Assembly (NCBI GenBank): GCA_029582265.1
Contig: CM055835.1
Span: forward strand, 8,857,500-8,921,499
Source of the DNA: Zoroaster sp. YZ-2022
Lineage: Eukaryota; Echinodermata; Asteroidea; Forcipulatida; Zoroasteridae
Reading direction: 5' to 3'
Length of the DNA: 64,000 nucleotides
The notes below the pieces were generated by a model. That model was given only the letters and a program-made list of their open reading frames with translations. It did no database searches and was not told where the DNA came from. The number at the start of each line of letters is the position of its first letter. The first letter of the stretch is position 1. This document shows positions 36,583 to 54,248 of the stretch, piece after piece. Position numbers and translations under genes: made by a program.

Positions 36583-37127
36583 CTGTTTGAGTACAAATAA
36601 AATGAGGCTAAGTGGAATTTGTTTAAATAAACAGATATAACACCGCTCTTTTCTTCTCTGTACATCTGCTCTGCTTATATGGAAGTCCTGTTGGATTCAC
36701 TCAAATCTTTTAAAATCTCATCTAATGTAAATTTCAGCACTTTCAAAACGTTGTATTGAGCGCTAAATAAATGTAGTATGTGACCTTGCTCTGGCAAAAC
36801 CCGAAACTTCTTGGCATTTTACCATAAGTTCAGTCACACAACACGAATGCATTATTCATGTTTTGGAATGACGTGACGCAGCTAACATGGCGGGCGCCCA
36901 TGGAGTATACTTGATCTAATGTGAAACACGGAAATCATGGATTATCTTTCTTCAGATATAATAGACATTATATTTTTTGACATTTTTGGGGGAAAACAAT
37001 AAAAGCTGTAAAAGATAATGAGTCCAAATCGCCATATGAATGAAATAAAGGGAAAGAAACAAAATTTCAATCAGTATGCTGTGACTGTCTTCAGATATGG
37101 CAAAATATGTTTGAATGGCGCATTTAC

Positions 37128-37220
37128 CAAAAGTTCATCCATCAGGACCAGAGAATGACGTGTTGCGTGGTTGTGTGAATACTTGATGTCTCACCAACTC
37201 AACGGTTGAAGGGTACTCAC
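37128..37220 (-). pseudogene. MSH6: MSH6 Walker-B exon, copy 1 (noisy)
   Basis: Corresponds to 52879-52968, with indels. Confidence 0.6.
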
Positions 37221-37344
37221 CTGAAAAATAATAAAATTTTAATTTGTTAAAAACACAATAGTTATTCTCAGAACCCAACCTCTAGGTACCCCCTTCATCA
37301 TGAAGATTGTGTTGAACTGAAATAATTCCATGTATTGACCTACC

Positions 37345-37962
37345 AGTCAGGTGCCCACAGTTTCACAGAACCTGTTTATACCAGTCAGTGCCAATGGCTC
37401 ACAGAAACCGTTATACCAGTCTCTCGCCCACAGTTTCACAGAACCCAGTTGGAGTACCAGTCTCTGCCCATGGTTTCAGGAGAAATTCGTTATACCAGTC
37501 TCTGCCTACATGGTTTCAGAGAACCCATTATACCAGTCTCTGCCCATGGTTCTCACAGAACCCGTTATGCCAGTCTCTGCTCACGGTGCTCACAGGTGAA
37601 CTCCGTTATACCAGTCTCTGCTCAATGGTGCCTCACAGAACCTGCTATACCAGTTCCCGCCCACGGTTGCTCACAGAACCTGTTATACCACTCTCTGCCC
37701 AGGGTTTCAGAGAACCCATTATACCAGTTCCCTGCCCATGGCTCTCAGAGAACTCCAGCTATACCAGTCTCTGCCCATGGTTTCAGAGAACCCGTTATAC
37801 TTGTCTCCCCAAGCCCATGGATTCAGAGAACCCATTACTCAGTTCAGTGCCCATGGTTTCACAGAACCTGTTATACCACCAGTGCACATGGTCTTACAGA
37901 ACCTGTTATACCAGTCTCAGCCCATGGTTTCAGAGAAACCTGTTATACTCAGTTCCCGCTCA
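37345..37962. repeat. 36-bp minisatellite, array A (noisy)
   Basis: Units related to CCATGGTTTCACAGAACCTG-TTATACCAGTCTCTGC, with many single-base insertions relative to the clean arrays at 50.9-53.6 kb. Confidence 0.9.
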
Positions 37963-40784
37963 CATTACGGGAATCTCCATTAGAGAAAAATTACATCACA
38001 CATCCTTTTCATGTTTACCAACTCACACCTCTTATCTGTTGGACAAGCAGTGGCTTTAATCCCTTTATCTGAGTGACAGGCGCATGTAGCCGGGCATTAC
38101 TTTTTAACCACTGCAGCGTGAAGCACTGATCTACCAGCACAAGCCTACCGTATTTCCTAGTGCATGTATTGTGCAAGGGTTGAGGCACATTGTTGTATTA
38201 TTATGGTGGGTGGTTTAAATCTTTTCCAAGTTCACTCTTATTAATGTAGTAGAGTTGAGGTAGCAACCATGAAGATATTTATTTAGAGTTGTAGCTTAGT
38301 TCCAGAGTCATCACAAAATCTTTTTTACATTCCATGGTGCTACAGCAGTAACACTCAACCAGATTACTTCCTACATCTCTATTATTGCGTAATCAGATGA
38401 ATCAGAGGAGGAGAGAAACACAGATATAACTCCCATGTGCCTGGATGTAACACTTAATCAGATGACTCCATCTTTCTAAATTCTAACAGTGAACTATTTC
38501 TGTATCGCATCGCAAAATGCGATGTAATTTGGGCTAACCATGACATGGATTCTCTAAACAATGCATCGCAGATTTTGCGATACAAATTTCGACAGATTTC
38601 TAAACATTTTTGAAATCATATTCACAAACCTTTCCCGAAAATAACGCTATACGTATATTTCCCGACCTCAAAAAATATCGAAATATCTGTCCCCACTGGG
38701 TCGTGAGCCTGCGTGTCCGAGACCACGCCCGGGGCGTCCATGCGACGCACGCACTGCGTTCAACGATGACTTCATCGCCGACGCTGACGGTGTTGATGCA
38801 ACAGTAAACACAACTTTATTTTCCAGCAATCCGTAGTTGCGTTTTTCCCCCAATGCCTAAAAATTTATGTGCATGCATTATTTTTCTGTTGATGAATTAA
38901 CCACGCAGCGAAATTCCCAATGGAAAAACACGCAACAAACCGCCTAGTTTTTTTTTTTTTTTAGCTTCAGACGTGTATTTCTCTATTTTTCTTCTCCTGA
39001 GTTTGGGGTTGGAACATTGAGCAATTGAGCCACCCCTGGCACACAATAGTACCGTGTTCAGCTGGACATGTGCGCTGATCACCACGGTCAGTATTCAACA
39101 AACCCTAGAAACGTTGCCAGGTTTCGCTACCATTGTGCTGGTCTGGCGCAATTTAGGCCGGAATAGTATTTCAGCGGTGCTGGGCCTGAATTTTTTACCA
39201 GCGGTTCCGCAGTTTCCATAGAAAATAAAAACAGTGCATAACGGTCGCTACAGGGTATTTTTGGTAATCTATTTTACACTCAATCCTTGCAACACGACTC
39301 GATGTTTTTATATACGTGTCGCAAGCTAAAAATCATGAAAGATACAAGATGACACTGACAACAATCGCTTGTATAAAAAATAAATACTGTGGCCCACGTG
39401 CAGGCTCATATTTTCTGCCCAACAATAGTAAATTCCCCGCCCAATCTCCAAACACTAATTCCTGATGTTTTTATATATCGTGTCGCCTCATAGCTGGGTA
39501 AAAAATCATGAAAGACAGACGCTGGACACAATCGTTTGTATAAAATAAAATACTCAGGTCTCGTGCAGTAATTACATATTCTGGTAGTCCGAAATTGCCA
39601 CCGTCCTAGTGATATATAATAGGAAACTTATCCCCACAGATATCAATAGCTTACAATGGCACTTCGACTGCAGAAAGGAAACAAAAACGGGCCATGTATT
39701 TTTTTATACCAAACGACATTGTCCAGCGCCTGTCTTTCATGATTTTAAAGCTAACGACACGTAAAAAAAAAATTTTATGCCTGGGTGGCGAAACCTAGAC
39801 TAGGACTTTTCTTGTCTAACCTCAACCAAGTACTGCAGTGCACAATGAATTAGCAAAGCTTAAAAAGCAACGCTTTTCAAAACCCATGTCATATCAACGC
39901 ACGCATGGGTACATGGATGATTACAATCCTTCGCTGAATTTTTTTCGTATTCCAAAATCGCTTGCATTGTCGCGAATGATTTTCAATGGGGAAATTTGTT
40001 TGTTGTAATTCTGATTCAAAAGAGGGAATCCCTCAAAAGAAAAAAGGAAATTTTTGAAGATGGCAATTTTGAATTGCAGCAAAAAATTCAGTATCCGCCG
40101 CAGACCCCCTCCCCCACCGACCAAAACAATAAACCATGGCCTATTTTGCTTATAAACATGTGTAGGCTATTGCACGCAGTTAAATCACCCACCATGCCTA
40201 TGCTCGTTGAGTGAGGCGACGCCAAGAGGCATTATATTAAAACCCACGCCTGGAAAAAGTAGGACAATGTTGCTCATCATTTTCGCTCAACTTCGCTAAA
40301 ACTATATGACCAACATAAATAAATATACCCAACCACCTTTATTGACTCTACTCAGAATCGATTTATTTTTTTTAAATATTAGACCTCATATTGCAAACCC
40401 CACAAGTAAGCATCAACCTTAGTGAATATCCATTCGCGACGTTAACGCTGGCATTTTCACGCCGCTGAGTTACCGCGGTAGCTGCAGACGCTCAGCTCAT
40501 ACTTGGTCCTTTCAGGATTAAACAATGAAAACTATGATAACTTTTTGTCAAAAGAATGAAATGCAAGAATGGAATCCGAAACTAATGTCTTCTATGTGAT
40601 ATTTTTCTCTGCAAACTCACAGCCAGCCGGTGTACATTTCCAGTTACCGCAGGATTAGCCATCTAACTGATAAGTTTATTGACACAGTAAATTACCCTAA
40701 AAAATTTGCATTGAAAAAGGATGGGTGATTTCCCGAGTTTGGGGCCCAAACTCCGAAAGTTTCTAACGGAGCTATCCCGTAATG
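37963..40784. mobile_element. 2.8-kb element with CATTACGGGA ends inside the minisatellite
   Basis: The left end CATTACGGGAATCTCCATTAG and the right end, reversed, CATTACGGGATAGCTCCGTTAG form an imperfect inverted repeat, and 36-bp minisatellite units lie directly on both sides. The interior has no recognised transposase. It shares an inverted 0.5-kb segment (38508-39120) with the element at 53.7-62.4 kb, and contains a direct duplication of about 180 bases (39.29-39.45 and 39.47-39.61 kb). Confidence 0.55.
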
Positions 40785-45517
<4,733 letters not shown>

Positions 45518-48500
45518 GGGTTTTGAACCTGTTATACCAGTCCTGCCCATGGGTTTCAGAGAACCCAACCCGTCTCTGCCATGGTTTCAGAGAACCCCTT
45601 TAGTCTCACCCATGGTTTCACAGAACCGTTTACCAGTTCTCATGGTTTGCAGAACCCTTTTTACCAGTCTCGCCCACGTTTCAAAGAACCTGTTATACCA
45701 GTCTGTCCCTTTGGTCAAAACCGTTATATTTAATCTCTGCCCCGGTTTTTAGAACCTTACCCGTCCGCCCATGGTTTTTGGTTTTAATCCCTGAAAAAGG
45801 TTTTTCGCCCTTTTCCACGGTTTACAAAACCCGTTATACCATGGTTTCAAAAACCTGATCCAGTCTTGCCCTGGTTTCAAGAACCCAACCAGTCTTTACT
45901 TTCCGAACCTGTTATACCATTCTGCCCATGGTTTCAGAGAACCTTATCCGTCTCGCCCATGGTTTTTAAAAACCTTTTTACCAGTTCTGCCCTGGTTCAA
46001 AGAACCTGTTATACCAGTTCTGCCCAGGTTTCAGAAAATTTTTTAAAATTTGGCCCTGGTTTTAGAGAATGTTTTACCAGCCGCCGGGTTTTAAAAACCT
46101 GTTTAAACCCGTCTTGCCCAAAGGTCCCCAAAAACCCGTTAACCAGTCTTGCCCATGGTTTCAGAGAACCCTTATACCAGTTTTCTGGTTTCACAGAAAC
46201 CATACCAGTCTCCCCAGTTTTCAGAACCCATACCAGTCTCTGCCCAGGCACAGAAACCCGTTATACCCGTCTGCCCATGGTTTCAAGGGAAACCGTTATA
46301 CCAGTTCGCCCAGGGTTTTCCGAAAAGAACCCCGTCTGCCCATGTTTAAGAAAACCTTTTGCCCAGGTTTTAAAAAAAATGTTTTTTAAACCCCCGTTTC
46401 TATTTAAAATTTATTTGAAACCCCCGACCACCCCTTTTTACAGAATGTTGTCTTAACCGCCGAGCCGGGAAGACCCCCAACCACGGTTGAGCCGGACAGC
46501 CGGTTTCAAAAAACCCGTTTCCCTTGACTTTTAGGCCCGTTTCCATTTGCTGCCCCCAAAAACCCCCGTCTGTCACAGCCGGTTCAGTTTCGTTGGCATG
46601 GGTTCCCGGAACCGTTTATACATTTGGGGTGGAATTTGTTTTCCCCGGTACAAACCGTTTTTCTTTGCTTGCGTTTAAGAACTGTAAAGTCTCCCATGGT
46701 TTCAGAGAACCTGTTTTACCAGTCTTGCCATGGTTCAAAACCTTTACAGTCTTGCCATTTGGCTCCCCCAAGAACCTTATCCAGTCTCGCCCATGGTTTC
46801 AAAAAAATTTTTAATTTCGCCCATGGTTCGGGAAACCCGTTATACCAGTCTGCCCCCGGTTTCCCCGAAACCCTTTTACCGTTGCCCATTTTCAAAACCT
46901 TTTTACCAGTCTTGCCCCGGTTTACAGAACCCCTTTTTACCAGTCTTGCCCAGGGTTTTAAAACCCAACCCCCTCTCGCCCAGGTTTCCCCAAAAACCTG
47001 TTATACAGTCTTCCCTGTTTCAAAAACCCTTTTCCAGTCTCTGCCATTTTCCCGAAACCCGTTATACCAGTTTGCCCAGGTTTAAGAACCCGTTTTACCA
47101 GTCTGTGCCCATGGTTTTAGAGAAATGTTTATTACGTCTTCCCGGTTTTAAGAACCTGTTATCCATTTCCCCCCCATGGTTTCCCAAAAACCCAACCAGC
47201 TTGCCCATGGTTTCAAGAAACCCTTATCCCGTCTTATGGTTTTTCCATTGGCTATACCAGTCTTCGCCCAAGGTTTTAGGGAAAAAAGACCAGTTGCCCA
47301 TGGCCCCAAAAACCTGTTAACCAGTCTCTCCCACTTTTTTTTGAACCTGTTATACCAGTCTCTGCCTGGTTTTAGAGCCCGTTTCCCCGTCTCTGCCCCT
47401 GGTTTTAGAGAACCCTTTTTCCGCCCTTCCCCCTGGTTTCAAGAACCGTTATACCAGTTCTGGGCAAAAACCTGAAAGCCCCGAAGAACCTTTTTACCAG
47501 TCTCTGAGGTTTTTAAAAACCCGTTATACCAGTCGCCATGGCTTAAAATTTATACCAGTCTTCCCAGGTTTTAAGGGCCCGCCCAGGTTTTTCCCCTTTT
47601 TATTTTCCCCTTTTAAAGAACCGTTATACCAGCTCTGCCCATTTTTACAGAACCGTTATACCAGTCCCTTTCCCAGGTTTCCCGAACCGTTATACCAGTC
47701 TCGCCCAGGGTTTTAGGAGAACCCCTTATCCAGTCTTCCTATGTTTAGGGGGTTTATACCCCGTCTTCCCAAAATTTATTTGGGCCTGTTAACCCCTTCC
47801 CTGGGCCCCGGTTTAAAACCCATAATAAAGTTCTGCCCATGGTTTCAAGAACCCCAATACCGTTTTTGTGGTTTCCAGAACCCCATACCATTGCCCATTT
47901 ACAGGAACCCTTTTTGGGCCCAGCTGTGCCCATGGTTTGAGAAACCCGTTATACCCCGTCTCGCCCAGGGTTTTCCACCCCCGGTGAACCTTTTTACTTC
48001 CCCCTGGTTTTGAGAAACCCAACCAGTCTTTGCCAGGGTTTCAAGAACCCGTTATACCCAGTCTCCCCATGGTTTTAAGAACCTTTTTCCAGTCTTGCCC
48101 GGTTTCGAACCAACCATTTGCCCCCTTTTTAAGAACCTTTATACCAGTCTTGCCCATGGTTTTAGAGAACCGTTATACCGTCTCTGCCAGGTCAAAAAAC
48201 CGATACCAGTCTCTGCCCGGTTTCAAGAACCCTTATCCAGTCTTTCCATGGTAAAAAACCTGTTATAATAGTTTCTGGGCCCCTGGTTTAAGAACCTGTT
48301 TACCAGTTGCCTGGTTTTAGAACCTTTTTACCAGTTTTTGCCCCGGTTTTCCGAACCGTTCCCCGTCTCTGCCAAGTTTCAAGAACCCAGGCCAGTTTTG
48401 CCCATGTTTTAAGAACCTGTTAAACAGTCTTTCCCCTGGTTTCAAAAAAACCCCAGGGCAAACCGTTTCCCTTTCCCTGGTTTCAAAAAACCCGTTATAC

Positions 48501-49880
48501 CGCTTGCCCAGGTTTTAGAGAACCCCAATTTCCAGTCTTGCCCAGGTTTCACAGGGAATTTATAATCCTTTCCCATGGTTTCAAAAACCCCTTTTACCAG
48601 TCTCTGCCCATTTTCAGAGAACCCAAACCCGTTCTGCCCATGGTTTCGGAACCTTTTTCCAGTCTTGCCCATGGTTTCAGAGAACCCGATACCGTCCGCC
48701 CGGTTTCAAAGAACCCTTTTTAAAAGTTCTGTGGTTTCACAAACCCGTTATACCAGTTTGCCCATTCTTACAGAAACCAAACCAGTCTGTGCCCTTTGAA
48801 AGCCGGGAAAAACCTGTTATTTAAATTTGCCCACGGTTTCAAAACCTGTTATACCGCCCCGCCATGGTTTCCAAAACCGATACCAGTCGCCCTGGGTTTA
48901 AAACAAACCGCTTCCCCGGTTTTGGGTCCCCCCCGCCCGGGGTTTTAAGAACCTGTTTCCGTTTGCCCCTTTCCCGAACCTGTTATACGTCTTGCCCAGG
49001 TTTTAAGAAATTACCCGTCTTTCCCATGGTTTCAAGAACCTGTTTTTACCAGTCTTGCCCTTTTAAAAATTTTTAAAAAGGGAAAACCCGTTATCCCCTT
49101 TGGTTTCAAAACCCCAAACCCGTTTATTTTAAAACCTTTATAATCTTGGGTTTAAAGGGGCCTGTTTTCCACCCCTTTTCAGAGAAGTTTTGGGTTTTGC
49201 TCCGGCCGCCCGGTGGAAAAACCCACGGGTTTGAGCCCGAACCCGCCTACCCGGTTTTAAAACCGAAGTTTGCCCCAAAACCTTTTTCCCGGCCCCGTTT
49301 GCCCCTTTTCCGTCTTGCCCCATGGTTTGGCCAATTACTGCTCCCCCCCAGAACCTTTTGTTCTGATGGTTTCGAACCCCTTATACATTTCCCTGGGTTT
49401 AAAACAAACAATGGGAAAGGCCCAAGGAATTTGGGGGTTTAAAATTTTTAACCCCGAAATGTTTAATCCTTTTTTCCCTGTTTAAATCCGGTTTAAAATT
49501 TTTAAAGTCCGCTGGCCCCAAAAAATCTCTTTTTAAAAAATCTCCCCTTTTAAAAGTTTTAAATTTGTGGGGAAGAACCCTTTAACCATTGCCCCTTTTT
49601 AAAAAAATCGGCCTGGGGTTCAAACCCCAAACTTTGGTTTAAAACCTGTTTCCCGTCCCCACAAAATGTTATCCCTTTCCCGTTTAAACAAAAGAACCAC
49701 CCCGGGTTTCCCCCCGGATTTACTCGCCCAAATTTTAACACGAAATTTTTCCAGGTTTCCCCTTTTCAAAATGTTTTAATTTTTGCCCCTTTTTAAAACA
49801 AAAAGGCTGTTTAAAAGTTATGAGGTTTTAAAAACCGATTAAAAGAAATTTTAAAGGGGAAAAAACCTGCTGATGCCCAT
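45518..49880. repeat. 36-bp minisatellite, array C (extremely noisy)
   Basis: TTATACCAGTC..GCCCATGGTTT..AGAACC is recognisable throughout but with a deletion or T/C substitution in nearly every unit. Quality improves again towards 49.9 kb. Remnants of the MSH6 Walker-A exon are embedded near 46.45-46.6 kb and possibly 49.18-49.26 kb. Confidence 0.9.
46445..46600 (-). pseudogene. MSH6: MSH6 Walker-A exon, copy 2 (very noisy)
   Basis: GTTGTCTTAACCGCCGAGCC, GGAAGACCCCCAACCACGG and GAGCCGGACAGCCGG follow the order of the clean copy at 52125-52190, heavily corrupted. Confidence 0.5.
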
Positions 49881-49963
49881 GGTTTCAAACAACTCGTTAT
49901 TAAATGACCTAATGTATATCTATATGGGTTATTTATTTCTGTGACCCCTGCATCACCACTTAC

Positions 49964-50187
49964 CAGAGAGTATGTTGTCTCTAGCTGCCGAGCCGTGTGA
50001 AGACCCAATCCACGGTGTGAGCCGACAGCCGGGTATGCACGTGAGCAACCGAAGTTGTGCCATAATGACTATCAGGCCCGCTTTGTCTCATTAGTGTGGA
50101 CTTGCCACCCATGTTTGGCCCAGTGACTGTGACACAGCAACTGGTGTCAGTTTCTGATTGGTCGGAGTCGGTCTCCATGGCATTATC
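49964..50187 (-). pseudogene. MSH6: MSH6 Walker-A exon, copy 3
   Basis: From the acceptor CAAATAG it reads ..[30 protein letters not shown], and in another frame [10 protein letters not shown], ending at [15 protein letters not shown] is the MutS Walker A loop, and the VFTRLG segment follows it in MSH6. Single-base indels split the frame. Confidence 0.85.
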
Positions 50188-50727
50188 CTATTTGAGTACA
50201 AATAAATGAGGCTAAGGAATTTGTTTAATAAACAGATACAACACCGCTCTTTTCTCTCTGTACATCTGTCAAGCTATATGTAAAGTCCGTTGATTCACTC
50301 AAATCTCTTTTAAAATCTCATCTAATGTAAATTTGTAAAGCTCTTTAAACGCTTGTGTACGAGCGCTAATAAATGTAGTATGTGACCCGCTTGGCAAAAC
50401 CCGAAACTTTGGCATTTACCATAAGTTCAGTCACACAACACGTAATGCATTATTCATGTTTTGGAACGACGTGACGTGAGCCAACATGGCGCCCATGGAG
50501 CATAATTTTGACGTAACGTGGAAACACGGGAAATTATGCGGAATATCTTTCTTCAGATATAATAGACATTATATTTTTGATATTTTTTGGGAAAACAATA
50601 AAAGCTGTAAAAGATAATGAGTCTAAAATCGCCATATGAATGAAATAAAGGGAAAGAAACAAAATTTCAATCAGTATGCTGTGACTGTCTTCAGGATATA
50701 CAAAATATGTTTGAAGGAAGTATTTAC

Positions 50728-50819
50728 CGAAGTTCATCCATCAGGACCAGAGAATGACGTGTTATGCGGTTGCAGAATACTTGATGTCTCACTCAACTCA
50801 ACGAAGAAGGTACTCTCAC
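50728..50819 (-). pseudogene. MSH6: MSH6 Walker-B exon, copy 2 (indels)
   Basis: 92 bases against 90 in the intact copy at 52879-52968. The same splice sites are visible, with two small insertions breaking the frame. Confidence 0.8.
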
Positions 50820-50939
50820 CTGAAATTTTTTTTTTTTTTTATGTTAAAAACACAACACAGTTATTCTCAGAACCTAAACCTCTAGGTACCCCCTTCATCA
50901 TGAAGATTGTGTTGAACTGAAATAATTCCATGTATTGAC

Positions 50940-52030
50940 CTACCAGTCGGTGCCTACAGTTTCAGAGAACCTGTTATACCAGTCAGTGCCAATGGTTTCA
51001 CAGAAACTGTTATACCAGTCTGTGCCCATGGTTTCAGAGAACCCGTTATACCAGTCTCTGCCCATGGTTTCAAAGAACCTGTTATACCAGTCTCTGCCCA
51101 TGGTTTCAGAGAACCTGTTATACCAGTCTCTGCCCATGGCTTCACAGAACCTGTTATACCAGTCTCTGCCCACAGTTTCACAGAACCTGTTATACCAGTC
51201 TCTGCCCACAGTTTCAAAGAACCCGTTATACCAGTCTCTGCCCACGGTTTCACAGAACCTGTTATACCAGTCTGTGCCCATGGTTTCAGAGAACCTGTTA
51301 TACCAGTCTCTGCCCAGGGTTTCACAGAACCTGTTATACCAGTCTGTGCCCATGGTCTTACAGAACCTGTTATACCAGTCTGTGCCCATGGTTTCAGAGA
51401 ATCTGTTATATTACTAGTCTGTGCCCACGGTTTCACAGAACCTGTTATACCAGTCTCTGCCCATGGTTTCAGAGAACCCGTTATACCAGTCTCTGCCCAT
51501 GGTTTCAGAGAACCCATTATACCAGTCTCTGCCCATGGTTTCACAGAACCTGTTATACCAGTCTGTGCCCATGGTTTCAGAGAACCTGTTATACCAGTCT
51601 CTGCCCACGGTTTCACAGAACCTGTTATACCAGTCTCTGCCCATGGTTTCAGAGAACCTGTTATACCAGTCTGTGCCCATGGTTTCAGAGAACCTGTTAT
51701 ACCAGTCTCTGCCCAGGGTTTCACAGAACCTGTTATACCAGTCTGTGCACATGGTCTTACAGAACCTGTTATACCAGTCTGTGCCCATGGTTTCAGAGAA
51801 CCTGTTATACCAGTCTCTGCCCATGGTTTCACAGAACCTGTTATACCAGTCTCTGCCCACAGTTTCACAGAACCCGTTATACCAGTCTCTGCCCATGGTT
51901 TCACAGAACCTGTTATACCAGTCTCTGCCCATGGTTTCACAGAACCTGTTATACCAGTCTCTGCCCATGGTTTCACAGAACATGTTATACCAGTCTCTGC
52001 CCATAGTTTAAGAAAACCCGTTGATGCCCA
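50940..52030. repeat. 36-bp minisatellite, array D (clean)
   Basis: About 30 units of CCATGGTTTCACAGAACCTG-TTATACCAGTCTCTGC with point variants (ACAG/AGAG, CCTG/CCCG, TCTC/TGTG). 36 bases = 12 codons, so several frames on both strands stay open; these are not proteins. Confidence 0.97.
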
Positions 52031-52112
52031 TGGTTTCAAACAACTCGTTATTAAACGACCTAATGTATATCTATGGGTTATTTATTTCTGTGACCCCCGT
52101 ACCACCACTTAC

Positions 52113-52329
52113 CAGAGAGTATGTTGTCTCTAATCGCCGAGCCGTGTGAAGACCCAATCCACGGGTGTGAGCCGACAGCCGGTACGTAGCAACCGAGTTG
52201 TGCCATAATGACTATCAGGCCCGCTTGTCTCATTAGTGTGGACTTGCCACCCATGTTTGGCCCAGTGACTCGTACACAGCAACTGGTGTCAGTTTCTGAT
52301 TGGTCGGAGTCGGTCTCCATGGCATTATC
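52113..52329 (-). pseudogene. MSH6: MSH6 Walker-A exon, copy 4
   Basis: From the acceptor CTCAAACAG it reads [51 protein letters not shown], then a frameshift, then RDNILSG before GTAAGT. The order P-loop, MAQxGCYVPA, RDNILSG is that of MSH6. Joining its last base to the Walker-B exon gives [12 protein letters not shown] as in the family. The internal frameshift may be a consensus error, since each copy has its breaks at different places. Confidence 0.88.
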
Positions 52330-52878
52330 CTGTTTGAGTACAAATAAATGAGGCTAAGGAATTTGTTTAATAAACAGATACAACACCGCTCTTTCTCTCT
52401 GTACATCTGTCAAGCTATATGTACAGTAAAGTCCGTTGATTCACTCAAATCTCTTTTAAAATCTCATCTAATGTAAATTTGTAAAGCACTTTAAAACGTT
52501 TGTATTGAGCGCTAAATAAATGTAGTATGTGACCCGCTCTGGCAAAACCCGAAACTTCTTGGCATTTACCATAAGTTCAGTCACACAACACGTAATGCAT
52601 TATTCATGTTTTGGAACGACGTGACGTAGCCAACATGGCGCCGCCCATGGAGCATAATTTTGACGAACGTGAAACACGGGAAATTGCGTGGAATATCTTT
52701 CTTCAGATATAATAGACATTATATTTTTTGATATTTTTTGGGAAAACAATAAAAGCTGTAAAAGATAATGAGTCTAAAATCGCCATATGAATGAAATAAA
52801 GGGAAAGAAACAAAATTTCAATCAGTATGCTGTGACTGTCTTCAGGATATACAAAATATGTTTGAAGGAAGTATTTAC

Positions 52879-52968
52879 CGAGTTCATCCATCAGGACCAG
52901 AGAATGACGTGTTGCGTGTTGCAGAATACTTGATGTCTCACTCAACTCAACGAAGAAGGTACTCTCAC
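52879..52968 (-). CDS. MSH6: MSH6 Walker-B exon, copy 3 (intact)
   Basis: 90 bases between TTTCAG and GTAAAT, encoding (G)[29 protein letters not shown](G): the MutS ATPase signature with Walker B Asp-Glu. [27 protein letters not shown] is MSH6-specific rather than MSH2-like. No following RGTATFDG exon is visible in the window. Confidence 0.9.
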
Positions 52969-53091
52969 CTGAAATTTTTTTTTTTTTAATTTGTTAAAAA
53001 CACAATACAGTTATTCTCAGAACCTAAACCTCTAGGTACCCCCTTCATCATGAAGATTGTGTTGAACTGAAATAATTCCATGTATTGACCT

Positions 53092-53665
53092 ACCAGTCGG
53101 TGCCTACAGTTTCAGAGAACCTGTTATACCAGTCAGTGCCAATGGTTTCACAGAAACTGTTATACCAGTCTGTGCCCATGGTTTCAGAGAACCCGTTATA
53201 CCAGTCTCTGCCCATGGTTTCAAAGAACCTGTTATACCAGTCTCTGCCCATGGTTTCAGAGAACCTGTTATACCAGTCTCTGCCCATGGCTTCACAGAAC
53301 CTGTTATACCAGTCTCTGCCCACAGTTTCACAGAACCTGTTATACCAGTCTCTGCCCATGGTTTCACAGAACCCGTTATACCAGTCTCTGCCCATGGTTT
53401 CAGAGAACCCATTATACCAGTCTCTGCCCATGGTTTCACAGAACCTGTTATACCAGTCTCTGCCCACGGTTTCACAGAACCTGTTATACCAGTCTGTGCC
53501 CATGGTTTCAGAGAACCTGTTATACCAGTCTCTGCCCAGGGTTTCACAGAACCTGTTATACCAGTCTGTGCCCATGGTCTTACAGAACCCGTTATACCAG
53601 TCTGTGCCCACGGTTTCACAGAACATGTCTCTGCCCATGGTTTCACAGAACCTGTTATACTACTA
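53092..53665. repeat. 36-bp minisatellite, array E, interrupted by a transposon
   Basis: Clean units, the last of which stops at TTATACTACTA where the CAGGGTTCGTAC element begins. The same run of units, uninterrupted, is seen at 63.1-63.75 kb. Confidence 0.95.
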
Positions 53666-54055
53666 CAGGGTTCGTACACTTTTTTACTTAGATAATTCCA
53701 TGACTTTCCATGACCTTTACAACAAGTATTCCATGACTTTTCCATGACTTTTCGATTCGCGCGAAGATTCGCGCCCAACATTAACAACGCGAATCTAAGT
53801 AGATTCCCCCAAATCAAGGGTGATTTGGGAGTCCGCGAAGGGACGATACTTACCTGTTAAACCTACAAATGCACATTTCCCTAGCCGAAGGCTTCCTCGC
53901 TAGATTCTTTTTTACCGCACCCTAATAGCGCCCTCTAGTGTCCCTTCCCATCATGCCTCTGCGCCATGCGTGTTGTCGTCCTCTTTTTCTCGGGTGTGAG
54001 TAAAAAGAAGAGTATAGGCTGAGCCCAAGTGGGGCAGGAGGGTGGGAGGTTTAAC

Positions 54056-54143
54056 AGGTAAGTATCGTCCCTTTCATGACTCCCAAATCACCCTTGATTT
54101 GGGGGAGTCCACTTCAGGGGACTCCCTTACCTGTTAAACCTAC
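54056..54143 (-). repeat. DIRS internal complementary region (circle junction)
   Basis: The left half GTAAGTATCGTCCCTTTC..CTCCCAAATCACCCTTGAT is the reverse complement of the element's left end (53804-53856). The right half AGTCCACTTCAGGGGACTCC-CTTACCTG is the reverse complement of its right end (59825-59855). DIRS elements are thought to use this to close their circular intermediate. Confidence 0.88.
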
Positions 54144-54248
54144 AAATGCACAGATTAGCACAGGGAAAAAGGAGGAGGGCGAGGGCGAGGCATAGGAAGA
54201 ATCCGTCAAGGAAAAACCAAACGATTTGGTCCCTTCACGTTCTCCCAA

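Noticed and set aside
50935..52039. Long ORFs of 12-residue repeats on both strands (LYQSLPMVSENL, ETMGRDWYNRFC, KPWAETGITGSV)
   Set aside because: By-product of a 36-bp minisatellite whose period is a multiple of three. Several frames are open at once, there is no start or domain context, and MSH6 splice sites bracket the array as intron.
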